A stretch of 64,000 nucleotides of DNA, taken from the NCBI RefSeq assembly GCF_949628215.1, contig NC_134276.1:132680125-132744124 (forward strand), written 5' to 3'. Origin of the DNA: Phalacrocorax aristotelis (lineage: Eukaryota; Chordata; Aves; Suliformes; Phalacrocoracidae). The notes beneath the pieces are model-generated. The model saw only the letters and a list, made by a program, of their open reading frames with translations, had not been told where the DNA came from and did no database searches. Positions 1 to 12,400 of this stretch are shown here, one piece after another. Numbering within the stretch: position 1 is the first letter of the stretch; every line of letters starts with the position of its first letter. Made by a program: the position numbers and the translations under genes.

Positions 1-1835
1 CAGCATAGCCTGGGAGCCTCCTTTCTTCACTGAGGTCTACAAGAATCTGTTACTCGCCAACCTTTTTTTGCAAAAATATTGCTGGTGATAGGATTAGAAC
101 AAAGAGAGACAGTGCGGGGTGGGTGGGGAGTATCTCTGCAGGGGAGGAAACAGGGAAACACGACAGCCACAAACTTGGCTGGGGGGGAGCGGTGTGTAGT
201 GCTCAGGCTCTTCTTATCACTCTGCTGCAGGGTCAGTGTGTGGTGCTGGAGAAGCCCCACGGTTGCAGTACAGCAACTGTCCCAGCGAAGTGAGAACCAG
301 ACTCGCATGGAATTTTAAAACCAGTTAAATATTTATGAGAAATATTATATTCAGGAGAGCGACTGGCTGGCTAATATTATTCATCCCTCCTGGATTCTGT
401 TTAATTAATGCTTGCAAAGTGCTTTGAGATGCTTGGATGAAAGTGATACAAACACGTCACTGCACGCTGTGACCCTTGGTCCCAGACGTACCTGTTCACC
501 ACACAGCTGTAGCAGCTCTGAGAGATGAGGGTCCCTCCTGAATCCCTCCCCTAGGGTCAGAATGGGTCTGTGTCGGGGCCAGGCCTGCAGCTTGTTCACC
601 TCAGACCCACAGCCCTGCTTCTCCTTGCAGCTCTGCAGCAAGTTCAAGTGCATTTTGGAAGCTTTACCCCCTCAAGGAATGCTATTTCTGGTACATATTT
701 GCAGTGACATAAACCAACTGTTTAAAAACAAGCCAGTGTTTCTGAATTACAGCATGCTGGAAAGACAAAATGCAAGCCAGAATCTGTGTGAGCTGGAGCA
801 TCAGCTCAATCTCCCAGAGCCCCAGGCCCTGAGATGCCAGGGTCTTACAATCCCAACCTGACTTTTCTCAGCTCTGTTTTTCCCAGGACAGCCCCTCTCT
901 GGCAGCTAGGGACCAGAAGGGACATTTCTGTTTGCAGGCACATGAGAACCTGCATGAGAGATGAAGATATGGATGTGATGCAGCAGGGTCTCACAGGAGA
1001 GCCATGTCTCAGAACAGGACTTCCGCAGTCTCTGGACACTGGCAAAGCCGGCGCCCATCCTGTCCCATAGCCTGTATCCCCCACTGGGAAGTTCCTGTCT
1101 CACAGGAGTGGTTCTTTCCCTGTGATGAGACAGCTTCATCTTTCTCCAAAGACACAACCAATGGAGCAGCTGTTGTGCTCGAGGCCTGATCAGTGCTGTT
1201 CCTTTCACACATGGTGGCATGCTATGAACCTTGGTGCTCTGTCTGTCCCTGCTCCTTCATGCATTTGTCTGTCCCTGCTCCTCCAAAGCCTAGTTTTGTC
1301 TCACACCCCCACCCTCCAGACAAAGGGGCAAGTGACTGCCAGGAGAAGAAGAGCGGGCGGCACAGAGGGGAAATCTCAGCCATGTCTGGGGCTCAGTGGG
1401 TTTCCGCCGTCTTGGCTGAGGCCAGGATTCAGAGAGAAAGAGACACCAAATGTGGGTGGAAAACCACAAAAGCCCCCTCCTCCACCCTACGGAGAAGGGA
1501 AACAGCTGAGATTCAGTAGCAGTACAGGTTACCTAAATGTAACCTTGTATTGAGTTTGCATGGCAAGGTTTTGGTAGTGGAGGGGCTGCATGGGTGGCTT
1601 CTGTGAGATGTGAGCAGGAGCTGGCCCCATGTCAGTCAGAGCCGTGTCCAGCCAGCCCCAAAACAGACCCACCACAGGCCAAAGCTGAGGCAATCAGCAA
1701 TGCTGGTGGTGCCTCTGTGATAACTTATTTTTAGGAAAGGGTAAAAAACACTGCACAGTAGCTGTGGGAGAGAGGATTGAGAAAATGTGAGAGAAACAGC
1801 CCTGCAGACACCTAGACCAGTGAAGTAGGAGTAGG
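1..1835. other. Intergenic DNA, no gene recognised
   Basis: I see no exon that I can assign to a protein family on either strand. Open frames here are short and have no recognisable domains. In mammals LAG3 lies upstream of CD4, so LAG3 sequence might be expected to the left, but no Ig-domain exon of LAG3 is visible. A pyrimidine-rich stretch ending in CAG near 630 resembles an acceptor but leads into no recognisable protein. Confidence 0.5.
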
Positions 1836-2828
1836 AGGAGGTGTTCCATGCAGGCACCAGAGCAGAGATTCCCCTGCAGCCCCTGGATAAGACCATGGTG
1901 ATGCATGTTGTCCCCCTGCAGACTATGGAGGATCACACTGGAGAGGATATCCACACTGCAGCCCCTGGAGAGTCCATGCTGGAGCAGGCTTCTGACAGGA
2001 GCTGTGGCTTGTGGAGAGGAGCCTAGGCTGAAGCAGGTTTTCTGGCAGGAGCTGTGGCCCATGTAGGATCCACACTGGGGCAATCCATTCCTGAAGGACA
2101 GTACCCCATGCAGAGGGTCCACACTGGAGCAGTTAGAATCATCAAATTATAGAACAACCTAGGTTGGACAGGACCTCAAGGGATTATCTGGTCCAGCCTT
2201 TCATGGGAAAGGGGCCCTCAATGAGATTATCTAGCACCCTGTACAATCCCATCTTGAAAGCCTCCAGTGATGGAGACTCCACCATGTCCCTTGGAGGTTG
2301 TTCCGGTGAATGATTGTTCTCACTGTAAAAAATATCTTTCTTATGTCAAGATGAACATGAAGAACTGCAGCCCAAGGGAAGGACCCACATTGGAGCACTT
2401 CATGAAGGACCCCATGGAGGAGCAGAGGAACAGCGTGAGCGGGAAGGAGCAGCAGGGATGAAGTGCTATGAACTGACCACAACCTCCACTGCCCGTCCTC
2501 CTGCGACACTCGAGGGGGAGGAAGGAGGGGCAAAGGAGTCAGGTATACAGTTGACCCTGGGAAGAAAATGGGGGGGTGAGAGAAGGTGGTTTTAGTTTTG
2601 TCTTTATTTCTCACTGTCCTAGTCTGGTTTTAATTGGCCATAAATTAAACAAATCTTTCCCCAAGTCGAGTCTGTTTTGCCCATGATGGTAACTGATGAG
2701 CGATCTCCCTGTCCTTGTCTTGACCCATGAGGTCTTTTTCATCTTATCTTCTCCCCATGCCTTGCTGAGAAAGGGGAGTGAGAGAGTGGCTGGATGGGCA
2801 GCTGGCGGCCAGCCAAGGTAAACCCACC
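1836..2828 (+). repeat. LTR/ERV-like avian dispersed repeat, interrupted by a CR1
   Basis: The left part is built of degenerate units of roughly 35-45 bp that repeat phrases such as CTGGAGCAG, ACTGCAGCCC and GGACCCACA(C/T)TGG. The right part (about 2475-2828) has a run that I recognise from many bird genomes: a CCCCAAGTCGAGTCTGTTTT core at about 2661-2680, followed by a stretch around CGATCTCCCTGTCC. From memory this is an endogenous-retrovirus-type LTR or a related element, but I cannot name the family. No retroviral gene is present. A CR1 fragment at about 2135-2357 splits the tandem-unit part, so the CR1 arrived later. Confidence 0.6.
2135..2357 (-). repeat. CR1 LINE fragment, 3' end, antisense
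   Basis: The plus strand starts with GAATCAT followed by a 'ggttggacaggacctc' type phrase. This is the reverse complement of the CR1 3' end, so the element lies on the minus strand with its 3' tail at the left. It is 5'-truncated to about 220 bp and diverged. It sits inside the tandem-unit part of the surrounding LTR-like repeat. Confidence 0.8.
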
Positions 2829-5800
2829 GCTCCTATAAAGAAAATATCCTCTTGTCTCACCCCAAATCTCAGCCATACTCCACAGACTGGTGCCCCTAAC
2901 ATATCGTCAGGGGTCCACTCTTCCTCTGTTATTACCCCTGTGCAACCCCTGCGGTCAGGTCCATGGCACACTCCTCAGAGGTGCCTCCTCTTAGTGGCGA
3001 TGCAGCAGACAGCCTGAGAAATGGTGATTGGCTTGCTTTTGTCAGAGGCACAGGCTGGGTCTGGATCTGCTCATACAGTTAATCTGCAAGCTTTCTTTAT
3101 TAGTAGAGCAGAACCACTTTCCAACCGTTCGCTTTTAAGTTTCAGCCCCGTCATGGCCTCCCATCAGCTGCCATGTCCCCAGTAGGCTGTCTCTGTTTTA
3201 CACACTCATTCTCCCTAGGTGCTGCAATACATCACCTTCTGTTAAGGTCTCCATTTATGTTCACAACCAGGGTCAAAATCACATGCTTCTGGAAAATCAC
3301 CATCTACCTAGAGAAGTCAGCGGATGTCAGCAGAACCTGGACTGGCAGGAAGACCTTGCTGATGCTCCGGCTGGAGAGGAGGAGACATCAAGGCTGACAT
3401 CTGTTGAGCTGCTTTCTGAACATTGACTTCATTCTTCTTTTCTTTCAGCTGTAGCTGGGTGAGATCAATTACGGCAGGTCACAAACACAAGGAGACAGAA
3501 ACACAGAGGCAGAGAGAAAAGAAAAAAGGTAAGGTAAGTTTCTTTCTTTCTCGGAGAAGAGGCTAATCTGCTTTCAGGTTTTTTTTTTTATGTTACGAAC
3601 TTTACTATTCCACGCGAGTTGCTGTTTCGGCATGGATGGTTTGGTTTTGCCCCACTTAAAGGTCCAATGTGAAACCATCTTGAACCTTTGACTAGATAAT
3701 AATTCTGGTGGTGCAATTCTCCAATGCTTTCTATTTCAACTAAGAATAGTTTGTTTCCTTGGATTTCTTCCTGAAAGGGGCAAAAAAAAGGGAGCTACGA
3801 AAAGCTCAATCTGCCTCGGAGCCTGGGGATCTCACAGATATTTTAAACCCACGTATAGGGAAAAATGTTCAATATGAGGGCCTGTCACTGGTGACCATAT
3901 ATCCCCAAGGCTGGAAACGCACTGGGGAGCAGCCCTCCACCAGCTGCCTCTTGTTATTACCTTCTCCACGTGCCCTCCAGGAAGGGGAACTTTATTCTAA
4001 AAATAAAGACTGAAAAATAAGATGCCGGTGTCTAGCTAACTAGGAACGTCTGCTTACATCTGTATGTGCTGAGACCAGAGGGTTCTCTTCTGCTAATCCA
4101 GGCTGACTGTCTCACTGTTGGACGCTGGCTGCCGATGCAGCCTGATCCACTAGCTCGGGGCTGAGCGAGCAGGATTGCTTGGAGAAAGAGCAATCCTTTC
4201 AATTTAAGGACACCAGAAAGGAGACTTGCCTGCCTCTTCAATGGGCTACTGCACTGTTGAAAATGGGAGTTTAATTTCTGGTTGAATGTTTCAACTTTCA
4301 GGTGGTGTATCCTACTCAACCTTTATCAGGCACCTCAGATATTTCTCTACATGATGCGTTAAGGTTGAGCTCTGGTTACTACTTAATGTTCTCCACTATA
4401 AACTGAACGGCCCTCTTAAGTTCCTGGTACACATTAGCCTCAGATCAATTCACAGACTTTACCTTTATCCTCTCCAGTGTTTCACAAACATGGCTGCCAA
4501 AGCTGCCTGCAGTGCGGCAGGGCTCGCCTCATCTAAATTGAGTATCTGTCCCATTCCTGCTCATGGTTCTCGAGCACCCACGGATGGTGCCCACGCAATC
4601 TGCTGCAGCCTCGCATGGGGACCCTGTATTCACCAGGGAAAAATTAAGGAGCGATGCATTTTTGCTCTGAATGGACAGATATACACCATTTTGCTGTGCT
4701 CACCTTATCAATATGTCTATAGACCCTTTTCCTGTCTGGGCTGCATGTCAAGTAAACTGCATGGCAAGATTTCACTGTTCCTGTTTTGGCAGCTGCATTA
4801 ATGATACCTGAACATCATTCTAAGCATGCACATGGCAATGGAGGGACTGCCTTTGGAGGGCATCTTGATGCCTTTGCTAGTCACAGCCTGGGCTGCAGTT
4901 TTCAACTACAGGATGAAAGATGGTTTGCAGAGCCAAAAAGAGGAGGGTTAGGAGGAATGAAGAGGGTCTAGGCAGAGGGGGAAAAGCTCAGAAAGCAAGT
5001 TCTGCAATGCCTGTAAGGCAAAGGCAGGTCTTGGCTTCCCCCTAGGCTGCCAGAGGGGTTAGAGGCTGTAGGGAGCAGCCCAGGCTGCAGAGATGGAGCT
5101 GCTTCTCTTGGCCTCTGCATGAGTCCTGGCACATGGCTAGGCCAGGGGGACTTTATGGGTGAGGAGAGCTCGGCTGGCACTGACACAGTGGCCTCGCCGC
5201 CCTGCCTCTTCGTGACAGTGGGACCTCTCTCTGGGGGAATCGGCAGCTTTCACCTGCCTGGCGCCTTGGACCCTGCTCTAGTGGCAGCTCCAAATGGTGG
5301 CAGCTGCTTTCAGACGAACGGCCAGAGGCGCTCAAGGGGAAATCAAGACAGGGTTGGCCAGTCTCGTGGGGACAGTGAGGCCCATGAAATGACCTTCACT
5401 GCTATTGTCTCTGCTCTATGCTGGGCTATTTTTGTTGCATTTAGTCTCTTACCCTCCCTGCTGCTCACTTACATTTGCTTTAACGTTAGTAAGTAATTTC
5501 AAAGAAACTGCTACTAGGTAAAATAGCCAGATCAGCTTTGCTTTAATGTTTAAACTGAGAAGAGACGTGATCCTCTTACAGAGGATCTTCCTAGAGCCCC
5601 AAAGCCATGACCAACTGATGTGCAGGGACAAGAGGCAGCTAAGTACCTCAACTCTCGCCTGGCAGCCACCACAAGGGGAAATGCAGTGCAGCAGCAGAGG
5701 CTGAGGTGTGGAGCCCTTGTGCGGATGCATAGCTGGGAGGCCCCCCCACCCTGGCAGAGCAAGCTGCTGCCAGATCAAAAGCGCAGCCACAAGCAAGAGC

Positions 5801-8433
5801 GAGAGAAGAAAACAAGAAAACCACACTGCATGAAAGAGGCACAGGAACACACTGAGAGAGGGAGATGGCTTACCCTGCATCAGGAGCGGTTTCTGAGTTT
5901 TTGTTGCTTTTGTTGTTTTTTTTTAATTTCAGTTTCCTCCTGTGTCACACTGGTGGCAGCCTCGGGGAGAGCTCTCTGTAGCCATCGCCCACTGGGGCTC
6001 AGTGCTGGAGGGAGCGAGGGGCTGCTGGCCCCTCTCCCAAGCAGACGTTCTCCAGGCCAGTCTTGGTCCTGCAGGCATCATTCCCCAAAGCAAGACCACT
6101 CACTACCTCAGCTCTCCTTTTCCTATCCCTCAGAGAGGCAGGGATTATTAAAATAAGTCAGGAAGGAAATTAAACCAGTTTAATAGAGGGGGAAGTTAAA
6201 ATGAAATGGAAATCAATGTTCACTTGGGAGAGAGCCCTTCTGCATTGCTGGACGTGCTAATAAATCAAGTATGCCTGGACTCTTTCTGGCACAGAGGCCA
6301 ACTGGCATGAGATGGTCTAGGCTATTAAACTCACTTAACCTCCAGAATGAACTGGCTACATGCCAGCTGCCTAATGGGAGTGGTCTCTGGCCCATGCTAA
6401 CACCTAAATGCATCCCAAGAGTTGCTCGGGAGAGCAAGAGTTGTCCCGTGCCAAAAAAGTGTCAAGAAATATTCTAGCAATTTAACAGGGCTGATGAGTG
6501 TGTTCCAGTGCCTGGGGACATTCTCTGACACCACTTAATTTATGAGTACCACCATAAGGTACAGCTGGGCTGCCTGTAAGGAGGCTGTGGGTCTGCTACA
6601 GGCATCCTCTAATGACAGTGGCTTGCTCTGTTAATATAGCAGAGCCTCGCTCACCAAGATCTGTAAAATCCAGAGTAGCATTGCCTATGATCTGGCCTGG
6701 AGGGATACAGAAAGATATAGAAAGACAGGGAGAAAATAGGAAGTGGCAGGCATGAGAAGTAGAGATAAACAGGGAGAGAAAGTGTATGAAAGAAGTGCTA
6801 GCTCAAGGCAACCCATTTTCCCCACTGACTTGTAACATGTACATGGTAAACATCATATTGTAGAGATCAGCCACAAAAATACAAAGATTAGTGTGAATGA
6901 AGCAGGAATACAGAATGTGTAAAACCATGAGAAGAAACAGAAAAACAAAGGCACATCAATCTGCATCTACCAAGCTGCACAAGGTCAGCAGTTCACTGGT
7001 CCCACGGTGCTCTGGTTGTGTGGTTTTGCTCAATAACCAGGTAGCAGGAAGGCAGAAAACAAACTGAAGACGTAAGATGACAGAAAAATAGAGATTCTCA
7101 GCCAAAACAAAATGACGGTGTGTGACTCAGCAATTTTGTTAATTTTAACCTGTTCTATTACCTTCAGGTTTTACATAGATTTTAATGACTTAAAATGTTT
7201 GAAATCCAGCAGTGACCCTGTTAATTTGAAGGTATCACTTTGGAGTGGGGGATGACTTTTCCTGCTGGTCCCACTGGGACAGGTGATTTGAGTGTTCACA
7301 GTGGGGACGAGGTATCTTCTGTCATCTCAGGAATGGATCTTACTCAGGGCCCTGCGCCAGTTCTCAGTTATAGATGTTTCTTCAGAGTGAGATGCATACA
7401 GATGCCTTCTTGTTGCCTCTTTCTTTATTCTGTAGCATAGCCCAGCAAACTGCTTGAACATTGCTACTGCATCTTGTTAGAAGTGATCTCCAATCACATG
7501 CACTGGCTCCTTTGTTTTACTATTCTCACACAAAACAGCTTACGCAAATATTTGCTGGGGTTGGGATGGATTTTTTGCTTTGCACGAGGCAAGTCACAAA
7601 TCTTCTCTGACTGTGCCTTTGCCATCCGTTTCTCTTCTGATGGTACACATGGCTGCTGTCTTGCTTTTGCACCTGTATTTTTTCATATGTGCATATGTGT
7701 ACTTCTGCCTAACTTTCAGATTGTCGGTCATGCTGACCTGATCTCCATGTAAATGTAGTGCTGATGTTTTCATCTACTCTTTGATAGTTTCATGTGCTCT
7801 GATCATTTAAATTAATTTCAATACTAAATTATCCTCTAATAGAATATATTATACTTAATATTATACATAATACATATAAATATTTTATAAAATTATTCTT
7901 GCATTTCTTTTGGGTTCAATCCCATTATGACTACAGCCTTCAGTTTATCACATGGTTGGCATGGGGAATGTCTGCTTTCCGAGAACTGAGGTTGCTTCTC
8001 TGCTTTTGCTCATACCCCAGACTAGTTAATCTGCTTGGCTTCCTTTTTGTGGTGTATGCTTTGGTTTAGGGATGGAGGGCTCGGTAGTCTCGCACCAGCA
8101 GTCATGGTCCCCTACACCTTGTCAGCCCACCCAGCTGCAGCTGGTACCAGCACTTGGTCTCTGTTACAGTCAGATACTTCATCTAATTTGATAACTCACC
8201 TTAACATAATAGTTAAGTCCCAGTTCCCACTTAAGGTTTTGTTACCATCAATGCAAATTCTGTCGGACCTCATTCCTCCCTTCTCCCCAGATTTTCTGTT
8301 GAATAGTCCTAAGAATTCAAGCAAATCCTTCCAACAACATCAGACTTGGTGGTTATTGAGATTTTTAAGGTAAGGAATAAGTAGATGAAAAACAAGGTAA
8401 AGAAAAATATTAATGACAGCCTAAAGATGGCCT
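2829..8433. other. Intergenic / presumed CD4 upstream DNA, no coding exon seen
   Basis: No protein-coding exon is recognisable. The only candidate is a small acceptor/donor-bounded segment at 3449-3528, listed separately. A very AT-rich stretch lies at about 7800-7905. The region may hold non-coding first exons and enhancers of CD4, by analogy with the large 5' intron of mammalian CD4, but nothing in the sequence proves this. Confidence 0.45.
3449..3528 (+). other. Candidate non-coding 5' exon (CD4?)
   Basis: The segment is preceded by a good pyrimidine tract ending in TTTCTTTCAG and followed by GTAAGG, with a second GTAAGT five bases further on. It contains no start codon, so it could only be untranslated. 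In mammals CD4 starts with an untranslated exon several kb upstream of the ATG exon, which makes this a possible 5' UTR exon. There is no direct support, and the splice-like ends may be coincidence. Confidence 0.2.
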
Positions 8434-9120
8434 TAATCATAGAATCATAAAATCACATAGAAATATTTAATGGCAAGGGACCTCTGGAGTTCTCCAGTCC
8501 AACCTCCTGCTCACGGCTGGGTTGACTCTAAAACTACAACATGTTGCTCAGGGCCTTGTCCAGGGAACTTCTAAATATCCCCAAGGGTGGAGATTGCCTG
8601 ACATCTCTTGGCATCTATTCTGATGCTGACCCACCTTCAGTGGGATGAAATTTTCCCTTATATCTAGTCAACAGTTATTTGCTGCAACCTATGGCTGTTG
8701 CCTCCTGTTCCTTTCCTGTGCATATCTGAGAAGAATGTGGCTCCTTCTTCTAGGTAATATCTTGTAGATAATGGGAGACTGAAATTAGATCCCACCTATC
8801 CCTACCAAACCCAGCTTTCTGTCTCTCTGGCGTAAGTGAGAGTGTTGGGACCATTGGGAGGCTAGGCAAGCGCAGAGCTCGTCTTGGTGGGGCTGTGAAA
8901 GGGCTGCCAAGGGCTCCAAATTCCTCACTATGACAGTAGCCCTCCATTGGATTCTGTCCAGTTTGTTGGCATCCATCTTGTACTGGGAGCCCCAAACTGG
9001 ATCTTGTATCCTAGATGAGACCTCAGGTGTGCCAAACAGAGGGAAATAATTACTTCCCTCAGCCTGCTGGCTGTGCTCTTGCTAACATAGCCCTGTATGT
9101 GTTTAGCCTTAATCGCTGCA
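8434..9120 (-). repeat. CR1 LINE fragment, antisense, about 690 bp
   Basis: It begins on the plus strand with repeated AATCATAGAATCATA-type octamers, the reverse complement of the CR1 3' tail, followed by a 'gggacctctggagttctcc' type phrase. It continues through recognisable CR1 ORF2 C-terminal sequence, including the phrase that precedes 'ccaaactggat'. It is diverged and 5'-truncated, and it ends about 360 bp upstream of the CD4 start codon. Confidence 0.85.
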
Positions 9121-9486
9121 AGAGCGATGATAACCCACTATAGAGAAGTAAAAAAGCACAGAACTCTTGGCAATATAAATACTTGCAGTCCGATGAATGC
9201 CAGAAAGCTAGGTATGAGTAAAATGAAATGTTTAATACCAGACTCTAGAGGGAGCACTGCAGCTGGATTCTTTGCTGAAACATGGGACTCTTGGACTTTA
9301 CCAATGAGTTTCCACTTCGCTGCACTGAAGGGTGGTGGGTGCTGACTGGGAATGTGGACCCCATCCACCGAGGTCTGAAAGTCAACCATTATTATAGAGC
9401 ATTTGGGTTTTCCAGGATAACATCCCTTGGCAGTGACAGTTTTTCCAGCCCTGCAGTCCACAGCAGGGAGGAGCATTCCTGCAGCA
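9121..9486 (+). promoter_or_regulatory. Sequence directly upstream of the CD4 ATG (5' leader and/or proximal intron)
   Basis: This holds the 5' leader just before the CD4 start codon. Several CAG acceptors (for example in the TTTTTCCAG at 9439-9447) could be the border of the ATG exon if an untranslated exon lies upstream. No CpG island and no obvious TATA box are present, unlike the other genes in this window except GNB3. Confidence 0.35.
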
Positions 9487-12400
9487 ATGGAGTCACGCGG
9501 CACGGTGGTGAGCAGCACGCTTGCTGTCTTCTTGATTCTGCACCTGGGTGAGTCCTCAGCTCAGAAAACCCTCCCAGTTCTTACCACCTTTCCACAAGCC
9601 TCACAAGATTTGGGGTGTTTTTAGGCTCCTCCCTTTTTGCCATATAACATACCTCACGTGGTTTAGAGCAGGCTCATTCCAGCCATGAAGCTGTGACAGC
9701 TGCCTTCTGGCCCACTCCTGCACTGCACAACAGCTCGCTGTGGGATCATGCAGTGGAGATTAGGACAGAAGGGCTACAAGCGGAGAGGCTCCCTACATCC
9801 GTGTCCTGTTCAGAGGCATCACGGGCAGCTTAAGCTTTGGGACTCAGGTTGTTCCCAGACTGCCTGCTGAGCCTGCCAGCCAAAACCAGGTGTCTGGAAC
9901 ATCACCAGGTTTGGGGAGTTGCTCTGTAGAGATGGAGGAGTGGGGTTCCTGTGAGAGCCAGGGTGCACACTGAGCACAGAATGGAAAGTACTGCCCTCCA
10001 CACTGCCTCCGCCCACCTGGGCAAAAGCATGTGTTTCTCATCACAGATTTGACCTTACAAATGTGATGCTACTCACTTGCTTAGTTTGACTGCTAATGTT
10101 ATAGGGTTTGGTGAACTTTTTTGTGCTCATTTTCCAAGAAAGGAAGGCAACAGAATAAGGCCAAGCCTGCATTTCTCAGGTACTCAACTTTGATTTCTCT
10201 GGTTGCAGAGGAAAGACTAGAAATCTTTTATGAACCCTAGAACCAAAAGCAAAGAAAAAGATACCAACTCTTATTAATATAATTTATAATTTAATGATTT
10301 AAGACAAAATCATCATTTTTTGTGGTCCCATGCACGATTATTGAAAATATGTATTGGCAATGTTGCCGATTACCTATACTCTTGAAGGAATATGTAACTT
10401 GTGGAAAACCCTCCATTAAACTAATGTCAACTTTTTATTTTGCACTTCTGTGGCTCTCTAGTACTAGGGTCACCCTGGGGGATCTGCAGGTTAGGCAGCT
10501 CTGAGAGCTTACCAACAGTGAGGCAGGAGACCACAACCTCCTTATTCCCAATCATACCCCTGGCAACTCCATCTCCTTCTTATAGTCTCCTGCAGAAATA
10601 CTCTTTACGGTGAAGGAAAGAAAGCGGTTCTTCCAAAAAACCACTCCTAATGTTTCTTCAATGTTACACACCATACTTATTTTACTCTCATACAGCCCTC
10701 ATCCCAAGAACAGGAATCTGACGTTAGGCCAGCCTTCTTTCTTTCTTTTTAATTTTATCCTTTCATTTTCTTGGGCTTTCAGTCTTGCTCCATGCAAAAA
10801 TTGGAAGAAGGGGTGAGTAAATTTGTCAGTGCTGCCTCAAATCTTGACTGGGGAGTGAAGGAGGGCTGGCAGATACTGTCCTGCCTATGCTACCAGTAGA
10901 CCAACTAAATCTTGACCAGTAGAAGAAGGTTGTTTCAGTAAAGCTATTGGCATCTCAAAATTGTAAATTATGGTGAATCAACCACAACCACTGGTATTTT
11001 CCCTGTTTCTGAATGTATGTGAAAGAGAATAGCCATTAGCCAGGTAAAGAGCCCAAACTGGAGGGGAGGGAAGCTATGGAGCTGAAAAGAAATGGGATTG
11101 ATTGATCGATTGATGAGACAAAGGAGTGAAAAATTCAGAAATTGAGGATAATCTTCCTAGTATCTGGGAAAGGGAGGAGAAATACCTGTGTCTTTCTGGA
11201 GGGATGGGAAATATTCATTGAGTCACCCTTCAGAAAGTGACTATGCCTTTTTTGGTGGGATTGACTTTCAGGTCTGATCCCTGTTATGGCTCAACAAAAT
11301 GAACTACAGATAGGAATTGCAGGACAAGAGGTGCACCTGTGCTGCAGAGGCGTACCTCAAGACTCAGCTGTGACCTGGAAGTACAATAGGGTTGTTATAA
11401 GGCTGATTGACCATTTGAAACCTTTGAAAGGTAAGGCTTCCAATTCATCACCCCTTCTCCCCAGTATATATATGGCTGAGAAACCTCTTCCCTCCTAACC
11501 ACGGTTTTTTTTTCAAAAGGCAGAGCTACCATGGCCGATCGATCTGAAATCAATGCCACCAGTAAACATCTGAAGGTGTTGGACTTAAGGCTGTCCGATG
11601 CCGGCACCTACACCTGTGAATATGGCTCTCACAGAGTCAGTATCTCACTGCATGTCTTTCAATGTGAGTGATTAGAAGGCTTTTATCCATGATGGGGGGA
11701 AGAGACTGTAGAGCTCAGAGAGACACCTGTGCTGGGATTCTTTATCCAGCTGCCATTTCTTCTGGCCTGGGCTATCATAGTTCATTTCTCCTCCATCTCT
11801 AGGGCACAAAGTCTCTGTATTCTCTTTGCTGTGATACTCATCCCGCTCTCGCAGGAAGTGGGGTTGACTTACTGGCTGCAATTTTTCTTTTCACAGTGAC
11901 TATCTCTTTAGATGGGCACTTCCTGCCAAATGAAGTCCCTGAGCTGACTTTAATGCAAAATTCATGCCATACTCTACCTGATCTCAACATCACACTGTTT
12001 GGAAGTAACCATAACATAGTAAGACCAGAACTCTTACGAGACAAGTCCCCGCAAAAATACACACTGAAGTTAAAGCAACTGGAGACTACAGACAGTGGGA
12101 CGTGGATGTGTCATATCCTTTCAGACTCTCCATTGATTAATAAGACCATCAGATTCGATGTGAAGGTATTAGGTATGCAACAACAAAAATGCAACTCACA
12201 CACAGGCTCGGGAGTCAGTGCTCCCTTCAGCTCATGAGCTCAGCTTTTACTTTCCAGCATCCCAAGCAATGGTGCTCCAGGGTTAGTTTCCCAGGGCTTC
12301 CAACACCTTAGCTTGGGGATTGCTCTGCTACCTGAGCTCTGTTCCACGCTTGCTCCCATTTTCCTCTTCAGGCTTGGGGAGGAGAGGATCCTCCTCTCCT

